A DNA stretch of 64,000 bases from positions 4,092,001-4,156,000 of the forward strand of contig OZ246894.1 in NCBI GenBank assembly GCA_965231925.1, read 5' to 3'. The position numbers and the translations under genes are program-made. Origin of the DNA: Poriferisodalis sp965231925 (GTDB lineage: Bacteria > Actinomycetota > Acidimicrobiia > Acidimicrobiales > Poriferisodalaceae). Position 1 is the first letter of the stretch; each line of letters starts with the position of its first letter. Under the pieces are notes generated by a model. It saw nothing but the letters and a program-made list of their open reading frames with translations. It was not told the origin of the DNA and searched no databases. Below are positions 51,276 to 60,008 of the stretch, piece by piece.

Positions 51276-52196
51276 TCACTCCAAGGTCAGCGCCAGGACG
51301 TCGAGCCAGAAGGTGGTCATGTCTTCGACGAAGAGGGACGCGAGTTCGGGGCTGCCGCCGATGTGGGCGCCGCGTATGCCGTAGCCCGCATTGATGGCGT
51401 AGAGGAAGCCGTCGAGATCGACCATCGACGGGTCCGGCTCGTCGGAGGTCGGTGGGATGAAGGCGCCGTCATCGGCGATGTAGACGGTGGGCGCTCCTGG
51501 CGTCACGGCAGCGTCGGGAATTTGCTCGAGCGGCGTGGTGCGGTCGAAGCTGTGGTGGGCGTCGGGCACGATTCGCACCGAAGCGTCGCCGCCCGCGACT
51601 CGCATGGCCCCGATGTGGGCTTGGACCTGCATCGGCGAGCACCAGTCGTCTCTGTCACCGATGATCGCTCGGACACGCGTGCCGCCGACAGCAGGGTCGG
51701 CGAACTGGTGACCGCACCAGGGATAGGCGGCATAGACGCCCGCCAGCTTCGGGGCACCGGATGCTGCGGCGAGATGCACCGATGCGGCGCTGAGCACCGC
51801 CGAGCGGCCCCGGCTGTGGCCCTGCGCACCGATGCGGGTCGCGTCGATATAGGGGGGTTGGGCGAGCACTTCGGCGGTAGCGAGCACATCCCAGGCGCTC
51901 GCCGCAAACGAGTACTGGACCTGATTGGCGACGGTCGAGATGACGCTGCGAGGGCCAAACGGGTCAACGCCGCACGCAGCGATGCCGAGGTCAGTGAGCG
52001 CCGACGCGTGAGCGAGATGGTGGTGCTGGAGCCCGAGGCTGCCGGGGACGACGATCACCACCGGAAACGGCCCATGCCCGTCGGGCAGAAAGAGCTTCGC
52101 CCAGATGTCCTGGCACTCCATGGCGTCGGGGTCGGAGATGGCCTGATGGAAGTTCGTGGGATTCGCCGAGGGGATGGTGAGCTCAATTTCGGCCAT
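51276..52196 (-). CDS. Dienelactone-hydrolase-like alpha/beta hydrolase
   Basis: 306 residues from the ATG at 52196; the frame stays open upstream but is shadowed by the RDD gene on the other strand. VVIVVPGSLGL is the oxyanion region, GHSRG (GAQGHSRGRSAVL) the nucleophile elbow with Ser, GDRDDWCSP carries the Asp and PDAHHSFDR the His. Dienelactone hydrolases often use Cys; a Ser suggests an esterase or peptidase-like substrate. Divergent from the RDD gene. Confidence 0.85.
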   Translation of the reverse strand: MAEIELTIPSANPTNFHQAISDPDAMECQDIWAKLFLPDGHGPFPVVIVVPGSLGLQHHHLAHASALTDLGIAACGVDPFGPRSVISTVANQVQYSFAASAWDVLATAEVLAQPPYIDATRIGAQGHSRGRSAVLSAASVHLAAASGAPKLAGVYAAYPWCGHQFADPAVGGTRVRAIIGDRDDWCSPMQVQAHIGAMRVAGGDASVRIVPDAHHSFDRTTPLEQIPDAAVTPGAPTVYIADDGAFIPPTSDEPDPSMVDLDGFLYAINAGYGIRGAHIGGSPELASLFVEDMTTFWLDVLALTLE

Positions 52197-52283
52197 TCGC
52201 ACAGCCTGCCGCGTCCCAACCCGTCCGGCTTCCGCACAACGCCGATCACTGCGTCGGCGGAGGCGCGCTGACAGACTCGCCGC

Positions 52284-52694
52284 ATGTCCGATGGCTTCGA
52301 GCCGCCGCAGAACGAGCCATATGCGCACGTGACCAGCGCGGGACCCATTCGGCGCCTGACGGCCCACGCGATCGACGGTTTCTTCGGCCTGCTGGTTCTC
52401 ATGTTCTGGTGGCTCGTCTTCGTCTACGTGCCGTGCTGGCTCTTCGTGCTGGCATGGGGTCAGACGCCGGGCAAGTTCCTCACCGGATTGGTGGCGGTGC
52501 GATCCGACGGCACACCCTTCGGCTGGGGCCGCATGTTCGTCCGCGAAGTCTTCCAACGCCTCTTCTGGGCCGTCTCGCTGGGCTTCGGATCGATCTTGGA
52601 CGCGGGTGTTCTGATGCTGAGTCGCGACCGCCGGTCGGTCACCGACCGGGTCGTGGGCAGCACCATCGTCCGCGTCTCGGCCCTGCAGAGCTAG
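52284..52694 (+). CDS. RDD-family membrane protein
   Basis: 136 residues. RRLTAHAIDGFFGLLVLMF is the RDD motif region (Arg-Asp within the first helix), followed by two further hydrophobic segments (about 50-62 and 92-110) and WGQTPGKFLTGLVAV, also typical. Function of the family is unknown; some members influence ion or drug tolerance. Confidence 0.85.
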   Translation: MSDGFEPPQNEPYAHVTSAGPIRRLTAHAIDGFFGLLVLMFWWLVFVYVPCWLFVLAWGQTPGKFLTGLVAVRSDGTPFGWGRMFVREVFQRLFWAVSLGFGSILDAGVLMLSRDRRSVTDRVVGSTIVRVSALQS

Positions 52695-52771
52695 CCACGC
52701 CGCTTCAGGTTATCTGGCGCCCCGGTGGTGCAGGGGAGGTCCTGCCTGCCGTCGCTGTAGCACCCCCTCCA

Positions 52772-52777
52772 TACGTT
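52772..52777 (+). promoter_or_regulatory. -10 element of leaderless promoter for WWWCHD protein copy 2
   Basis: TACGTT ends 7 bases before the ATG at 52785, matching the paralogue's promoter position. Confidence 0.5.
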
Positions 52778-52784
52778 GCAGCGC

Positions 52785-53831
52785 ATGACAACAACAACTC
52801 AACTCATTCCGATCATTCCGCGATACGGCTCCAACGAACGTCCGGCGTGGCTCGTCAGCGCTGCAGATGAAGCCGTGGGTGTCTGCGGGGCCCGTGGCGA
52901 ATCTCCCGACTGGCCGGATCAGGTCGCCCAGGCGTGCGACGAGATGCTGGCGCGCTGCACGGGAACCAGCGGAGTTACTCACCCAGGCAAACGGCAGTCG
53001 CGCCCAGTGAAGCGTGCGTCTCGAGCACCGAATGACGAGCGACGAATTCACATGGCGGCCGAACTCTTGGGAACGCTTGCGAGCCGCGTCGCCATGTGCT
53101 CGGCGGCCGGTGAACTCTGCCGAACCGCGTACCCGGGCTGGTGGGATGCGGCACTTGACGACTACGCCGCCGATCCCAGCGAGCCCGGGACACCTGACCA
53201 GATCCTGTATGACCACGGGGTGCGGCTGGCCGATATCAAGAACTCGGAGGGACCGTGGCCTACCGGTCTCGATGTCGCCTGCCTCGAAGTCAACAACTTC
53301 GCGCATCTCGTCGGTGCCGCCAGCTCCAGCGGGCTCGCTCTTGCGCATGCCGCTCCTGGTCCCGTGGTGTGGCCGCCGCCGGAGGCTTCCCCTGCAGTGA
53401 CCGCAGCTCGCCGACGGCTACGCAAGGCCCTCTCCGAAACCACTACAAGCCAGCAGGAGCACACCGCGATGGTCTTCTCCTGCTTGAGCGCACGCGACGA
53501 TCCAGACTCGCCTGATCCCTCACAGGCCGAGATTGACCAAGTGAACGCTTCTCTGCGGGAGTGGGATGACAAGGTCGTGTCGGTTGCGCGGCAATTGGCG
53601 ACGGCTACGTATGCGCAGGCATGGGAATGGGCAACCACCGACCCGCAACGATGGGACCTCGGAGTAGTCGCGTACGCAAGTGCCGAGGCTTACCTGTCAG
53701 TCTTCGACCTTCGCCAAGTCACCGACATCTACGACATGACGAGCGCTGCGTGCCGCAGCTACGCCTGGTGGTGGTGTCACGATCGCAAGCTCGGCGTCTC
53801 TGGGCTGCGAGACCTGGCGGAGACTTGGTAG
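52785..53831 (+). CDS. Unknown protein, paralogue of 48612-49727 (WWWCHD C-terminus)
   Basis: 348 residues. Conserved with the first copy throughout: RPAWLVSAADEAV, MAAELLGT, LCRTAYP, LYDHGVRL, PGPVVWPPPEAS, LSARDDPDSPDPS and CRSYAWWWCHDRKLGVSGLR. It lacks part of the loop at about 65-110. It is followed by an intact vapBC pair, just as the first copy follows a vapBC module. Family and function unknown; the conserved end with Cys-His-Asp is the most promising site. Confidence 0.75.
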   Translation: MTTTTQLIPIIPRYGSNERPAWLVSAADEAVGVCGARGESPDWPDQVAQACDEMLARCTGTSGVTHPGKRQSRPVKRASRAPNDERRIHMAAELLGTLASRVAMCSAAGELCRTAYPGWWDAALDDYAADPSEPGTPDQILYDHGVRLADIKNSEGPWPTGLDVACLEVNNFAHLVGAASSSGLALAHAAPGPVVWPPPEASPAVTAARRRLRKALSETTTSQQEHTAMVFSCLSARDDPDSPDPSQAEIDQVNASLREWDDKVVSVARQLATATYAQAWEWATTDPQRWDLGVVAYASAEAYLSVFDLRQVTDIYDMTSAACRSYAWWWCHDRKLGVSGLRDLAETW

Positions 53832-53982
53832 CACCGAGGTTCGTTCAGAAAACCATGGTGACTCAGTGAACGGGCACCTCTACGGTCGCCGGTATGAACT
53901 CGATCAAACCGAGTCATGACACCGTGGCGGAAACTCTTTCCGACTTGACGAGCGCGAGCGAATTCAAAGGTTTGCTACATAC

Positions 53983-53998
53983 GTCGCATATGTGCGAC
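53983..53998. promoter_or_regulatory. GTCGCA-TATG-TGCGAC operator upstream of vapBC
   Basis: Perfect 6-bp inverted repeat GTCGCA/TGCGAC around TATG, 10 bases before the antitoxin ATG at 54008. Typical place for an operator bound by an antitoxin or VapBC complex. Confidence 0.55.
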
Positions 53999-54007
53999 AC
54001 TGCCTTC

Positions 54008-54262
54008 ATGGAAACCGTGGCCTCTCGTGAGTTGCGCAATCAAACGCGTGAATTGCTTGATCGCGTCGCTGAGGGCGAGTCGGTCTGCATCACGGTGCAC
54101 GGCAAGCCGGTCGCCGAACTCCGGCCCATCGAGGAACGTCCTCAGTGGATAAGTCGCGAGCGCTTCATCCGTGAAGTCTTGGCCCATCAAGCAGACCACG
54201 GCCTGGCTGATGACCTGGCAGATCTCAAGTCCGAGACAACGGACGACTTGCCATGGCCGTAG
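54008..54262 (+). CDS. vapB: VapB/Phd-YefM-family antitoxin
   Basis: 84 residues from the ATG at 54008. METVASRELRNQTRELLDRV and ESVCITVHGKPVAELRPIEE are the Phd/YefM DNA-binding fold; the tail (about 45-84) is acidic and should bind the toxin. A longer in-frame start at 53894 would place the operator inside the gene and is less likely. Overlaps vapC by 10 bases. Confidence 0.88.
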   Translation: METVASRELRNQTRELLDRVAEGESVCITVHGKPVAELRPIEERPQWISRERFIREVLAHQADHGLADDLADLKSETTDDLPWP

Positions 54263-54645
54263 GTCGCGGGCTGGCGGACACGTCGCTGTTCATCGCACGC
54301 GAGACGGGTCGTCCGCTGAGAACCGACGCATTGCCTGATCGTCTGAGCGTGTCGGCCATCACGATCGGCGAACTTCGCGTCGGTGTGCTGAAGGCAGCCG
54401 ACACTGTCGTGCGTGATCGCCGACTCTCGACACTGACCAGCGCATTGGCACTGCATCCGCTTCCGGTGGACAGCGACGTGGCTGCCGCATGGGCACGGTT
54501 GCGAGTCACTCTGCGAGAGCGAGGCTTGGCGATGCCGATCAACGACTCGTGGATCGCGGCTACGGCCGTCGCCCATGGAGTTCCTGTCGTCACTCAGGAC
54601 GCCGACTTTCTTGAACTCGACGACTTGGGTGTCGTCCGAGTTTGA
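54253..54645 (+). CDS. vapC: VapC-type PIN-domain toxin
   Basis: 130 residues. The acidic PIN residues are in LADTSLFIA (Asp9), GELRVGV (Glu), NDSWIAATA (Asp) and TQDADFLEL (Asp). All four positions are kept, so the RNase is probably active. Paired with the Phd-type antitoxin in front. Confidence 0.9.
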   Translation: MAVGRGLADTSLFIARETGRPLRTDALPDRLSVSAITIGELRVGVLKAADTVVRDRRLSTLTSALALHPLPVDSDVAAAWARLRVTLRERGLAMPINDSWIAATAVAHGVPVVTQDADFLELDDLGVVRV

Positions 54646-54687
54646 CCACGAGACTCCAGTCACCGGCACTTCTGCCCCGAGAGCATC

Positions 54688-54693
54688 TAGCTT
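54688..54693 (+). promoter_or_regulatory. -10 element of leaderless promoter for FAD oxidase
   Basis: TAGCTT ends 6 bases before the GTG at 54700. Confidence 0.45.
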
Positions 54694-54699
54694 GCGGGC

Positions 54700-55860
54700 G
54701 TGTCGCAGTTCGAAGTTGCAGTTGTCGGGCGGGGTCTGATTGGCAGCGCTGCCGCCCGGCACTTGGCGGAAGCCGGGCGTTCGGTGGCGCTGATCGGGCC
54801 TGGTGAACCGGCGGATTATGCGATGTCGTCGGGTCCGTTCGCGAGCCACTACGACGAGGGGCGCATCACCCGGATGATCGATCCCGATCCTGCGTGGTCG
54901 CACCTGGCGATCCGCTCGATCGGCAGGTACGCAGACATCGAGGAGCGCTCCGGCATCGCGTTCCATTCCGGTGCCGGGCTCGTCTACTCCCCCGCAGATC
55001 CCCAAGCGGATCTTGCTCATGCCCGAAAGCTTGACGTCGACGCACGTGAGATCAGCGCGGACGATGTCGCAGAGCGCTTCGGGATCGACATGTCGAGCGC
55101 GGACACAATCATCCTCGAAGCTGCTCCGGCGGGCCACATCAACCCTCGACGGATGATCGCGGCGCAGAGCAAGCTGACGGCCGCAGCGGGCGGGACGGTC
55201 GTGGATGCGCCGGTGTCTGCGGCCGCGCCGAGGGCCGACGGCGTGCAGCTGACCGTCGGGAACGACACGCTGGTCGCCAAAGTTGTGCTGTTGTGCACCG
55301 GCGCCTGGGCTGCCGAGCTCGTCGGGGTCGACTTGCCGCTCGAGCGCAGCCTGCGGACGATCCTGATGGCCGAACTCGATGAAGGCCCGACGCTGCCGAG
55401 CCTTATCTCCCGGACTGACCCGGCCACGTGTGAGGCAGACCCCCGCCACGACGTCTACTGGGTTCCACCCGTTCGATTCCCGGACGGTCGGGTCATGCTG
55501 AAGATCGGCGGCTACGACCCCGCCGCCACCATGGCCGACGATGTCGCCACCGTGATCGACTGGTTCCACAGCGGCGGGAGCCAAGCCGAAGCAGACGATC
55601 TCGAGAGCCGGCTGCGTGAATTCCTTCCCGACCGCACGATCCGTTCACGCGACATCAAGCCCTGCGTGGTCACGAACGCCCCGCACGACTTGCCCTGGAT
55701 CGACTGGGTCGACGATCGCGTCGCCGTCGCGGTCGGGGGCTGCGGCTCAGCAGCCAAGTCCGCCGATGAGATCGGGCGGCTGGCGGGGACGCTGTTCACC
55801 GAAGGCGGCTGGAACGACCCGGTGCTGGAGCTTGCGTCGTTCCGGCCTCCGAACACTTGA
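54700..55860 (+). CDS. FAD-dependent oxidase of the sarcosine/N-methyltryptophan oxidase (DAO) family
   Basis: 386 residues, GTG start with a -10 hexamer 6 bases ahead. VAVVGRGLIGSAAARHLAEAG at the N-terminus binds the FAD ADP part. HYDEGRITRMIDPD is the family's Arg-containing loop, GHINPRRM and VVLLCTGAWAAEL are further FAD contacts, and VAVGGCGSAAKSADEIG near the C-terminus completes the site. Such enzymes oxidise N-methyl amino acids or amines, releasing formaldehyde and hydrogen peroxide. Fits with the gamma-butyrobetaine-type enzyme further on as part of quaternary- or methylated-amine use, but substrate is inferred. Confidence 0.85.
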   Translation: MSQFEVAVVGRGLIGSAAARHLAEAGRSVALIGPGEPADYAMSSGPFASHYDEGRITRMIDPDPAWSHLAIRSIGRYADIEERSGIAFHSGAGLVYSPADPQADLAHARKLDVDAREISADDVAERFGIDMSSADTIILEAAPAGHINPRRMIAAQSKLTAAAGGTVVDAPVSAAAPRADGVQLTVGNDTLVAKVVLLCTGAWAAELVGVDLPLERSLRTILMAELDEGPTLPSLISRTDPATCEADPRHDVYWVPPVRFPDGRVMLKIGGYDPAATMADDVATVIDWFHSGGSQAEADDLESRLREFLPDRTIRSRDIKPCVVTNAPHDLPWIDWVDDRVAVAVGGCGSAAKSADEIGRLAGTLFTEGGWNDPVLELASFRPPNT

Positions 55861-55905
55861 GGATGCGAAGCGGCTGACAGAGCGCCGCCGGTGAGAGTGC
55901 TTCGG

Positions 55906-56280
55906 TCAGGAACGCGGCGCCGACGGCTCCATCAACTCGAGGCGGTTGCCGAAGGGATCGTCCACGTAGACACGGTGGTAGCCCTCGAGCGGTTCGCCGT
56001 CTCGGACGGTGACCCCCGCTGCCTGCAACCGCTCGACGAGGGCTGCGAGGCCATCCACCATCAGTGCCGGGTGAGCCTTGCGTGCCGGGCGGAACGGGTC
56101 CTCGACGCCGAGATGAATCTTGACGGTGTCGCTCTCGAACCAGCAGCCCCCACGGACCTCCAGATTCGGCGGCTTTGGCACCCGCTGTACGCCCAGCAAC
56201 CCCTCATAGAACGCCTGCGCCTCGGCTTCACGGCCGGATGGCATCGCAAGCTGAACGTGATCGATGCCCACGACGCTCAT
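55906..56280 (-). CDS. VOC-family (glyoxalase/dioxygenase-like) protein
   Basis: 124 residues from the ATG at 56280 with GCGAGGG upstream. MSVVGIDHVQLAMP with the metal-ligand His8, ESDTVKIHLGVED (His), and VYVDDPFGNRLELMEP with the final Glu form the vicinal-oxygen-chelate metal site. Roles in the family include glyoxalases, fosfomycin-resistance enzymes and ring-cleaving dioxygenases; the DPFGNRLELMEP ending is common to unassigned members. Confidence 0.88.
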   Translation of the reverse strand: MSVVGIDHVQLAMPSGREAEAQAFYEGLLGVQRVPKPPNLEVRGGCWFESDTVKIHLGVEDPFRPARKAHPALMVDGLAALVERLQAAGVTVRDGEPLEGYHRVYVDDPFGNRLELMEPSAPRS

Positions 56281-56452
56281 CGGACGGCCCTCGCAACAAT
56301 TCCGCTCACCACGCGGCTTGTGCCGGTGGCAGGGTTCGAATGAGCCATGCTGCAATCCTGCCAACTGTGGCGAGAGATCGGCATCGGGCGTCAGACGCGA
56401 ACGGCCCAGGCGCGCGGGCGCGGCGAGGAAACGATGGGACGGGAGGGCGACG

Positions 56453-57184
56453 GTGAGCAGTGTGGTGGTGACGGGGGCGAGTTCGGGGATCGGCGAGGCG
56501 ATCGCACGGCGGTTCGTGGCCGACGGCTGGGATGTGCTGACCGGCAGTCGGAGCGAACCTGGTCTCGGCGGCGCGGACTGGCTGCGCACGGACGTGGCCG
56601 ATCCGGCTCAGTCCGATGCGCTCGTCGCTGCGGCCGTCGAGCGCTCGGGATCGCTCGACGTGGTCGTCAACAATGCCGGCGTCCAAGTCGAGAAGACCAT
56701 CGCCGACACGTCCGACGCGGAATTCGACCACGTCATGGACACGAATGTTCGGGGCGTGTTCAACATATGTCGGGCCGCGGTGCGCCAGATGGCGAACCAG
56801 CCCGGCGGAGGCGTCATCATCAACATCGCCTCGATTGCCGCTACCCATGCCGACGCCGGCATGGCGGTGTACAACGCCTCGAAGGGTGCCGTCGAAGCCC
56901 TCACCCGAGCGATCGCGGTCGACCATGGGCACCAGGGCATCCGCTGCGTCGCGGTCAGCCCCGGCTGGATCGCTACCGCACTGGCTGATGCCGTATTCGA
57001 TCTCGAAGCAGACCCTGACGCAGCCCGACAAGCGGCCATCGAACGCCATCCGATCGGCCGGCTCGGCACTCCCAACGACATCGCCGAAGTCGTCTTCTGG
57101 CTCGCAAGCCCTGCGGCCAGCTTCGTCTCGGGCAGCGTGTTTACTGTGGACGGTGGACTCACCGCCCAGAGCCCCATCGGATGA
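56453..57184 (+). CDS. Short-chain dehydrogenase/reductase
   Basis: 243 residues from a GTG at 56453, preceded by GGGAGGG. TGASSGIG binds the cofactor, NNAG follows, Ser in INIASIAA and YNASK (Tyr-x3-Lys) are catalytic, and SGSVFTVDGGLT is the usual end. The longer frame to 56264 is non-coding. It begins a run of three catabolic genes on the same strand. Substrate unknown. Confidence 0.9.
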   Translation: MSSVVVTGASSGIGEAIARRFVADGWDVLTGSRSEPGLGGADWLRTDVADPAQSDALVAAAVERSGSLDVVVNNAGVQVEKTIADTSDAEFDHVMDTNVRGVFNICRAAVRQMANQPGGGVIINIASIAATHADAGMAVYNASKGAVEALTRAIAVDHGHQGIRCVAVSPGWIATALADAVFDLEADPDAARQAAIERHPIGRLGTPNDIAEVVFWLASPAASFVSGSVFTVDGGLTAQSPIG

Positions 57185-57307
57185 GGCACGAACGCCTGAT
57201 GTGTTCGAACGCGTGCCACCCAGCATGAACCCAGCGCGAGAGCACGCGCCTGCGGGCGGCCACGCAACAGCACGTCGACAGATGCGACACCTCAGGCGGG
57301 CACGGCG

Positions 57308-58540
57308 ATGACAACAACACGCCACGCGGGCAAGACAGCGCCCCTGCCGCGCCAGCCATGCCCGGTTGCCGCCGTCGAAGCGCTGATCGTGTCGGTGCCA
57401 GCGGTTGGCAACGCGTTTGCCGAGGGCTCCGAGGAGACCCTGCTGGTCAAGGTGACCGACGTTGACGGGCGGGTCGGCATCGGCGAGTCGGTGTGCACGC
57501 CCGCAGTCACGAAAGCGATGATCGACCAGCGCACCATCCACTTCTGGAGCCAGGGCATCACCGACGTGGTGGTCGGCGCCGACCCGATCGAAGCCGCAGC
57601 GCTGTACGACCGGGCGTATCACGGCAGCTTCTACCACGGCCGCCGCGGCACCTACATCCAGGCCTACTCAGCGGTCGACATCGCGCTCTACGACCTCGCC
57701 GGGCGCCAGCTCGGACTGCCCGTCTACAAGCTCCTCGGCGGCGCCCGCACGGATCGAATCCGGCCCTATGCGACCTGCTATCCGGGCGACATCTACGACG
57801 GACCGATGTCGGCAGTTCTCGACGAGGTCGCCCGCCAAGCCACAGTCGCCGCGGACCAAGGCCTCACCGCCGTCAAAGTGCCGGTGCTGTTCGGTGCCGA
57901 GGTGTCCGACCGGGCCATCGTGACGTTCGTCGGAGACTGCCGGGCAGCGTTCGGTGACGAGCTCACCATGGCGCTCGACTTCGGCTACCGCTGGTGGGAC
58001 TGGCACGACGCCGCCTGGACGTTGCGCCGCATCGAGGACTTCGACGTGACCTTCGCGGAGGCCCCGCTGCGCCACGACGACCTGGCCGGCCACGCCCGGC
58101 TGGCCGCCGTGTCGCCCGTCCGGGTCGGCGGCGCCGAATTTGCGGCGGGTCGCTGGGAAGTGCGGGAATGGCTGACGACCGGCGGCGTGTCGCTGGTGCA
58201 ACCCGGCGTCAGCCGGGCCGGCGGGTTCACCGAGCTGATGCGCATCGCCGAGCTGTGCGAGCTGCACGGTGCGCAGCTCATCCCCCACAGCTTCGCCACC
58301 GGCATCACCGACGTCGCCAACTTCCACCTGCAGGCCGCAGCTCTCACCATCCCGATGGTGGAGTTCCGCTCGTCGCGGCTCGGCGAGTCGCGCCTGCGCA
58401 CCGAGCTGGTGCACCCGCCCGAGCCCGAGATCGTCGACGGCTACGCAGCGCTGCCAACCGGTGCGGGCCTCGGCGTGGAGCTGAACGACGAGCTGGTCGC
58501 TGCCCACACGCTCGACGCAGCCGGCAACCGGAGCGATTGA
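57308..58540 (+). CDS. Mandelate racemase/muconate lactonizing enzyme family protein
   Basis: 410 residues, enolase superfamily. Capping domain at the N-terminus, then the barrel: AYSAVDIALYDLAGRQLGLPVYKLLGG; Asp in TMALDFGYRW and Glu in FAEAPLRHDD are metal ligands; IPHSFATGI holds a His. Two usual catalytic positions are changed: the KxK motif reads KVP (only the first Lys is kept), and the Asp of the His-Asp pair (usually QPD) is Gly in VQPGVSRAGG. It may follow a different mechanism from mandelate racemase. Start ATG at 57308. Follows the SDR by 123 bases. Confidence 0.88.
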   Translation: MTTTRHAGKTAPLPRQPCPVAAVEALIVSVPAVGNAFAEGSEETLLVKVTDVDGRVGIGESVCTPAVTKAMIDQRTIHFWSQGITDVVVGADPIEAAALYDRAYHGSFYHGRRGTYIQAYSAVDIALYDLAGRQLGLPVYKLLGGARTDRIRPYATCYPGDIYDGPMSAVLDEVARQATVAADQGLTAVKVPVLFGAEVSDRAIVTFVGDCRAAFGDELTMALDFGYRWWDWHDAAWTLRRIEDFDVTFAEAPLRHDDLAGHARLAAVSPVRVGGAEFAAGRWEVREWLTTGGVSLVQPGVSRAGGFTELMRIAELCELHGAQLIPHSFATGITDVANFHLQAAALTIPMVEFRSSRLGESRLRTELVHPPEPEIVDGYAALPTGAGLGVELNDELVAAHTLDAAGNRSD

Positions 58541-58666
58541 CCGGTGAGCGAACTCTCGTACCGACTGGGCAGCATCTCGGCAGAGCAGGAACGCGTGCGA
58601 GCCGGGCCTCCTGCCATAGGACCGATAACGCACGCGCTGGATGCCACTGCCGGTGGAGGTGACTGA

Positions 58667-59974
58667 GTGGGAATCGAACTGGCGCCCGGGTTGTCGACGG
58701 CGGCGGCAACGTCACAGACGAGCCCTGCAGTCGGCATGGGCGAACGCGGTGCTGTCGGCGACATCACCACCTACAACCCGCATCTCGGCAACAGGATCGG
58801 CATCGCTGAGGCACCTGCGGTGACCGGCGCAGTCATCGACGGACGACGAGTGCTTGTCGAATTCACCGACGGGCACGAGCGGACCTACGCGGCCCAATGG
58901 CTGCGACACTGCTGCTGGTGCGACGAGTGCGGCAACCCCGCTGACGGCATCCGATTCACGACGGTGGCCAGCTTCCCGTCGGACATCGCCCCCGCGAGCG
59001 CCCACACCTGTGACGGCGACTTGGTGCTTGCCTGGCCCGACGGCCACCGATCGTTCTACGGCGGCGACTGGCTCGCGGCGAACGCCTACGACGACGACGC
59101 CCGCAATCGGCGAGCCGCGTGGCAGCCCACCACCTGGCGGGCCGAGCTCGCAGACGACTTCCCCACCGTCGACTGGGACGAGGCCAGCGACGGCGGCAAC
59201 GGACAACTGCACGCATATCGGCTGCTGCGGGACCACGGCATCGTGCGCATCGCCAACCTCGGCACCGACCCTGCCTGCACCGAGCAGCTCGCCGACCTCG
59301 TCGGCCCGATCCATGCGACAACCGTCTACGGCCGCATCTACGACGTGCGGGCCGAACCCGTGGCCAAGCTCGGCGCCAAGACCGGCATGGCCCAAGCGCC
59401 CCACATCGACGACGCCTTCTACTACTCCCCGCCCGGCATCGACATCTTTCACTGCCTGGTCAACACCGACGTCGGCGGCATGAGCACCTACGTGGACGGC
59501 TTCTCCATAGCCGAGTCGCTTCGGGCCGACGCCCCCGACGCATTCGAGGCCCTCACCACCCTGCCGGTCACCCACATCCGGCGGCATCCCGGCGAGATCA
59601 ACCTGCGCAGCCGCAGCCCGGTCATCCGGCTCGACGAATTCGGACGCCCGAGCGGCATCCGCTATTTCGACCGGGCGCTCGGCCCGCTCGACGTCCCGCC
59701 AGACGACGTCGACCGCCTGTATGACGCCATCCGGGCCTTCAGCGACCGGATGAGAAGCCCCGAATTCACCGCCACGATCCGGGTCGAGCCCGGACAGGGC
59801 GTGCTCATCGACAACCACCGGGTCATGCACGGGCGGACCGCGTTCGACCCAGCCAGCGGGCGTCACATCCGCCTCTGTCACGTCCCCCGTGACGAGTTCC
59901 ACGGCCGGCTGCGCGAACTCAGCCTGCGGCTCGATCCGTGGTCCCACGACCAGTACCTGCCACAGGGCTCATGA
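58667..59974 (+). CDS. Gamma-butyrobetaine-hydroxylase-like 2-oxoglutarate/Fe(II) dioxygenase
   Basis: 435 residues from a GTG at 58667 with GGAGG 7 bases ahead. N-terminal DUF971-like domain (about 55-145) with the zinc-binding WLRHCCWCDECGNP. TauD/BBOX-type dioxygenase (about 160-430): PHIDDAFYYSPPG carries the His-x-Asp metal pair and DNHRVMHGRTAF the distal His; the Arg in HIRLCHV is the likely 2-oxoglutarate-binding residue. This two-domain layout is that of gamma-butyrobetaine and trimethyllysine hydroxylases of carnitine metabolism. The SDR at 60009 follows 34 bases later. Substrate in this organism is inferred. Confidence 0.88.
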   Translation: MGIELAPGLSTAAATSQTSPAVGMGERGAVGDITTYNPHLGNRIGIAEAPAVTGAVIDGRRVLVEFTDGHERTYAAQWLRHCCWCDECGNPADGIRFTTVASFPSDIAPASAHTCDGDLVLAWPDGHRSFYGGDWLAANAYDDDARNRRAAWQPTTWRAELADDFPTVDWDEASDGGNGQLHAYRLLRDHGIVRIANLGTDPACTEQLADLVGPIHATTVYGRIYDVRAEPVAKLGAKTGMAQAPHIDDAFYYSPPGIDIFHCLVNTDVGGMSTYVDGFSIAESLRADAPDAFEALTTLPVTHIRRHPGEINLRSRSPVIRLDEFGRPSGIRYFDRALGPLDVPPDDVDRLYDAIRAFSDRMRSPEFTATIRVEPGQGVLIDNHRVMHGRTAFDPASGRHIRLCHVPRDEFHGRLRELSLRLDPWSHDQYLPQGS

Positions 59975-60008
59975 GCACCTGTCCACGACCTACGAGAGGG
60001 GCCGCGAC

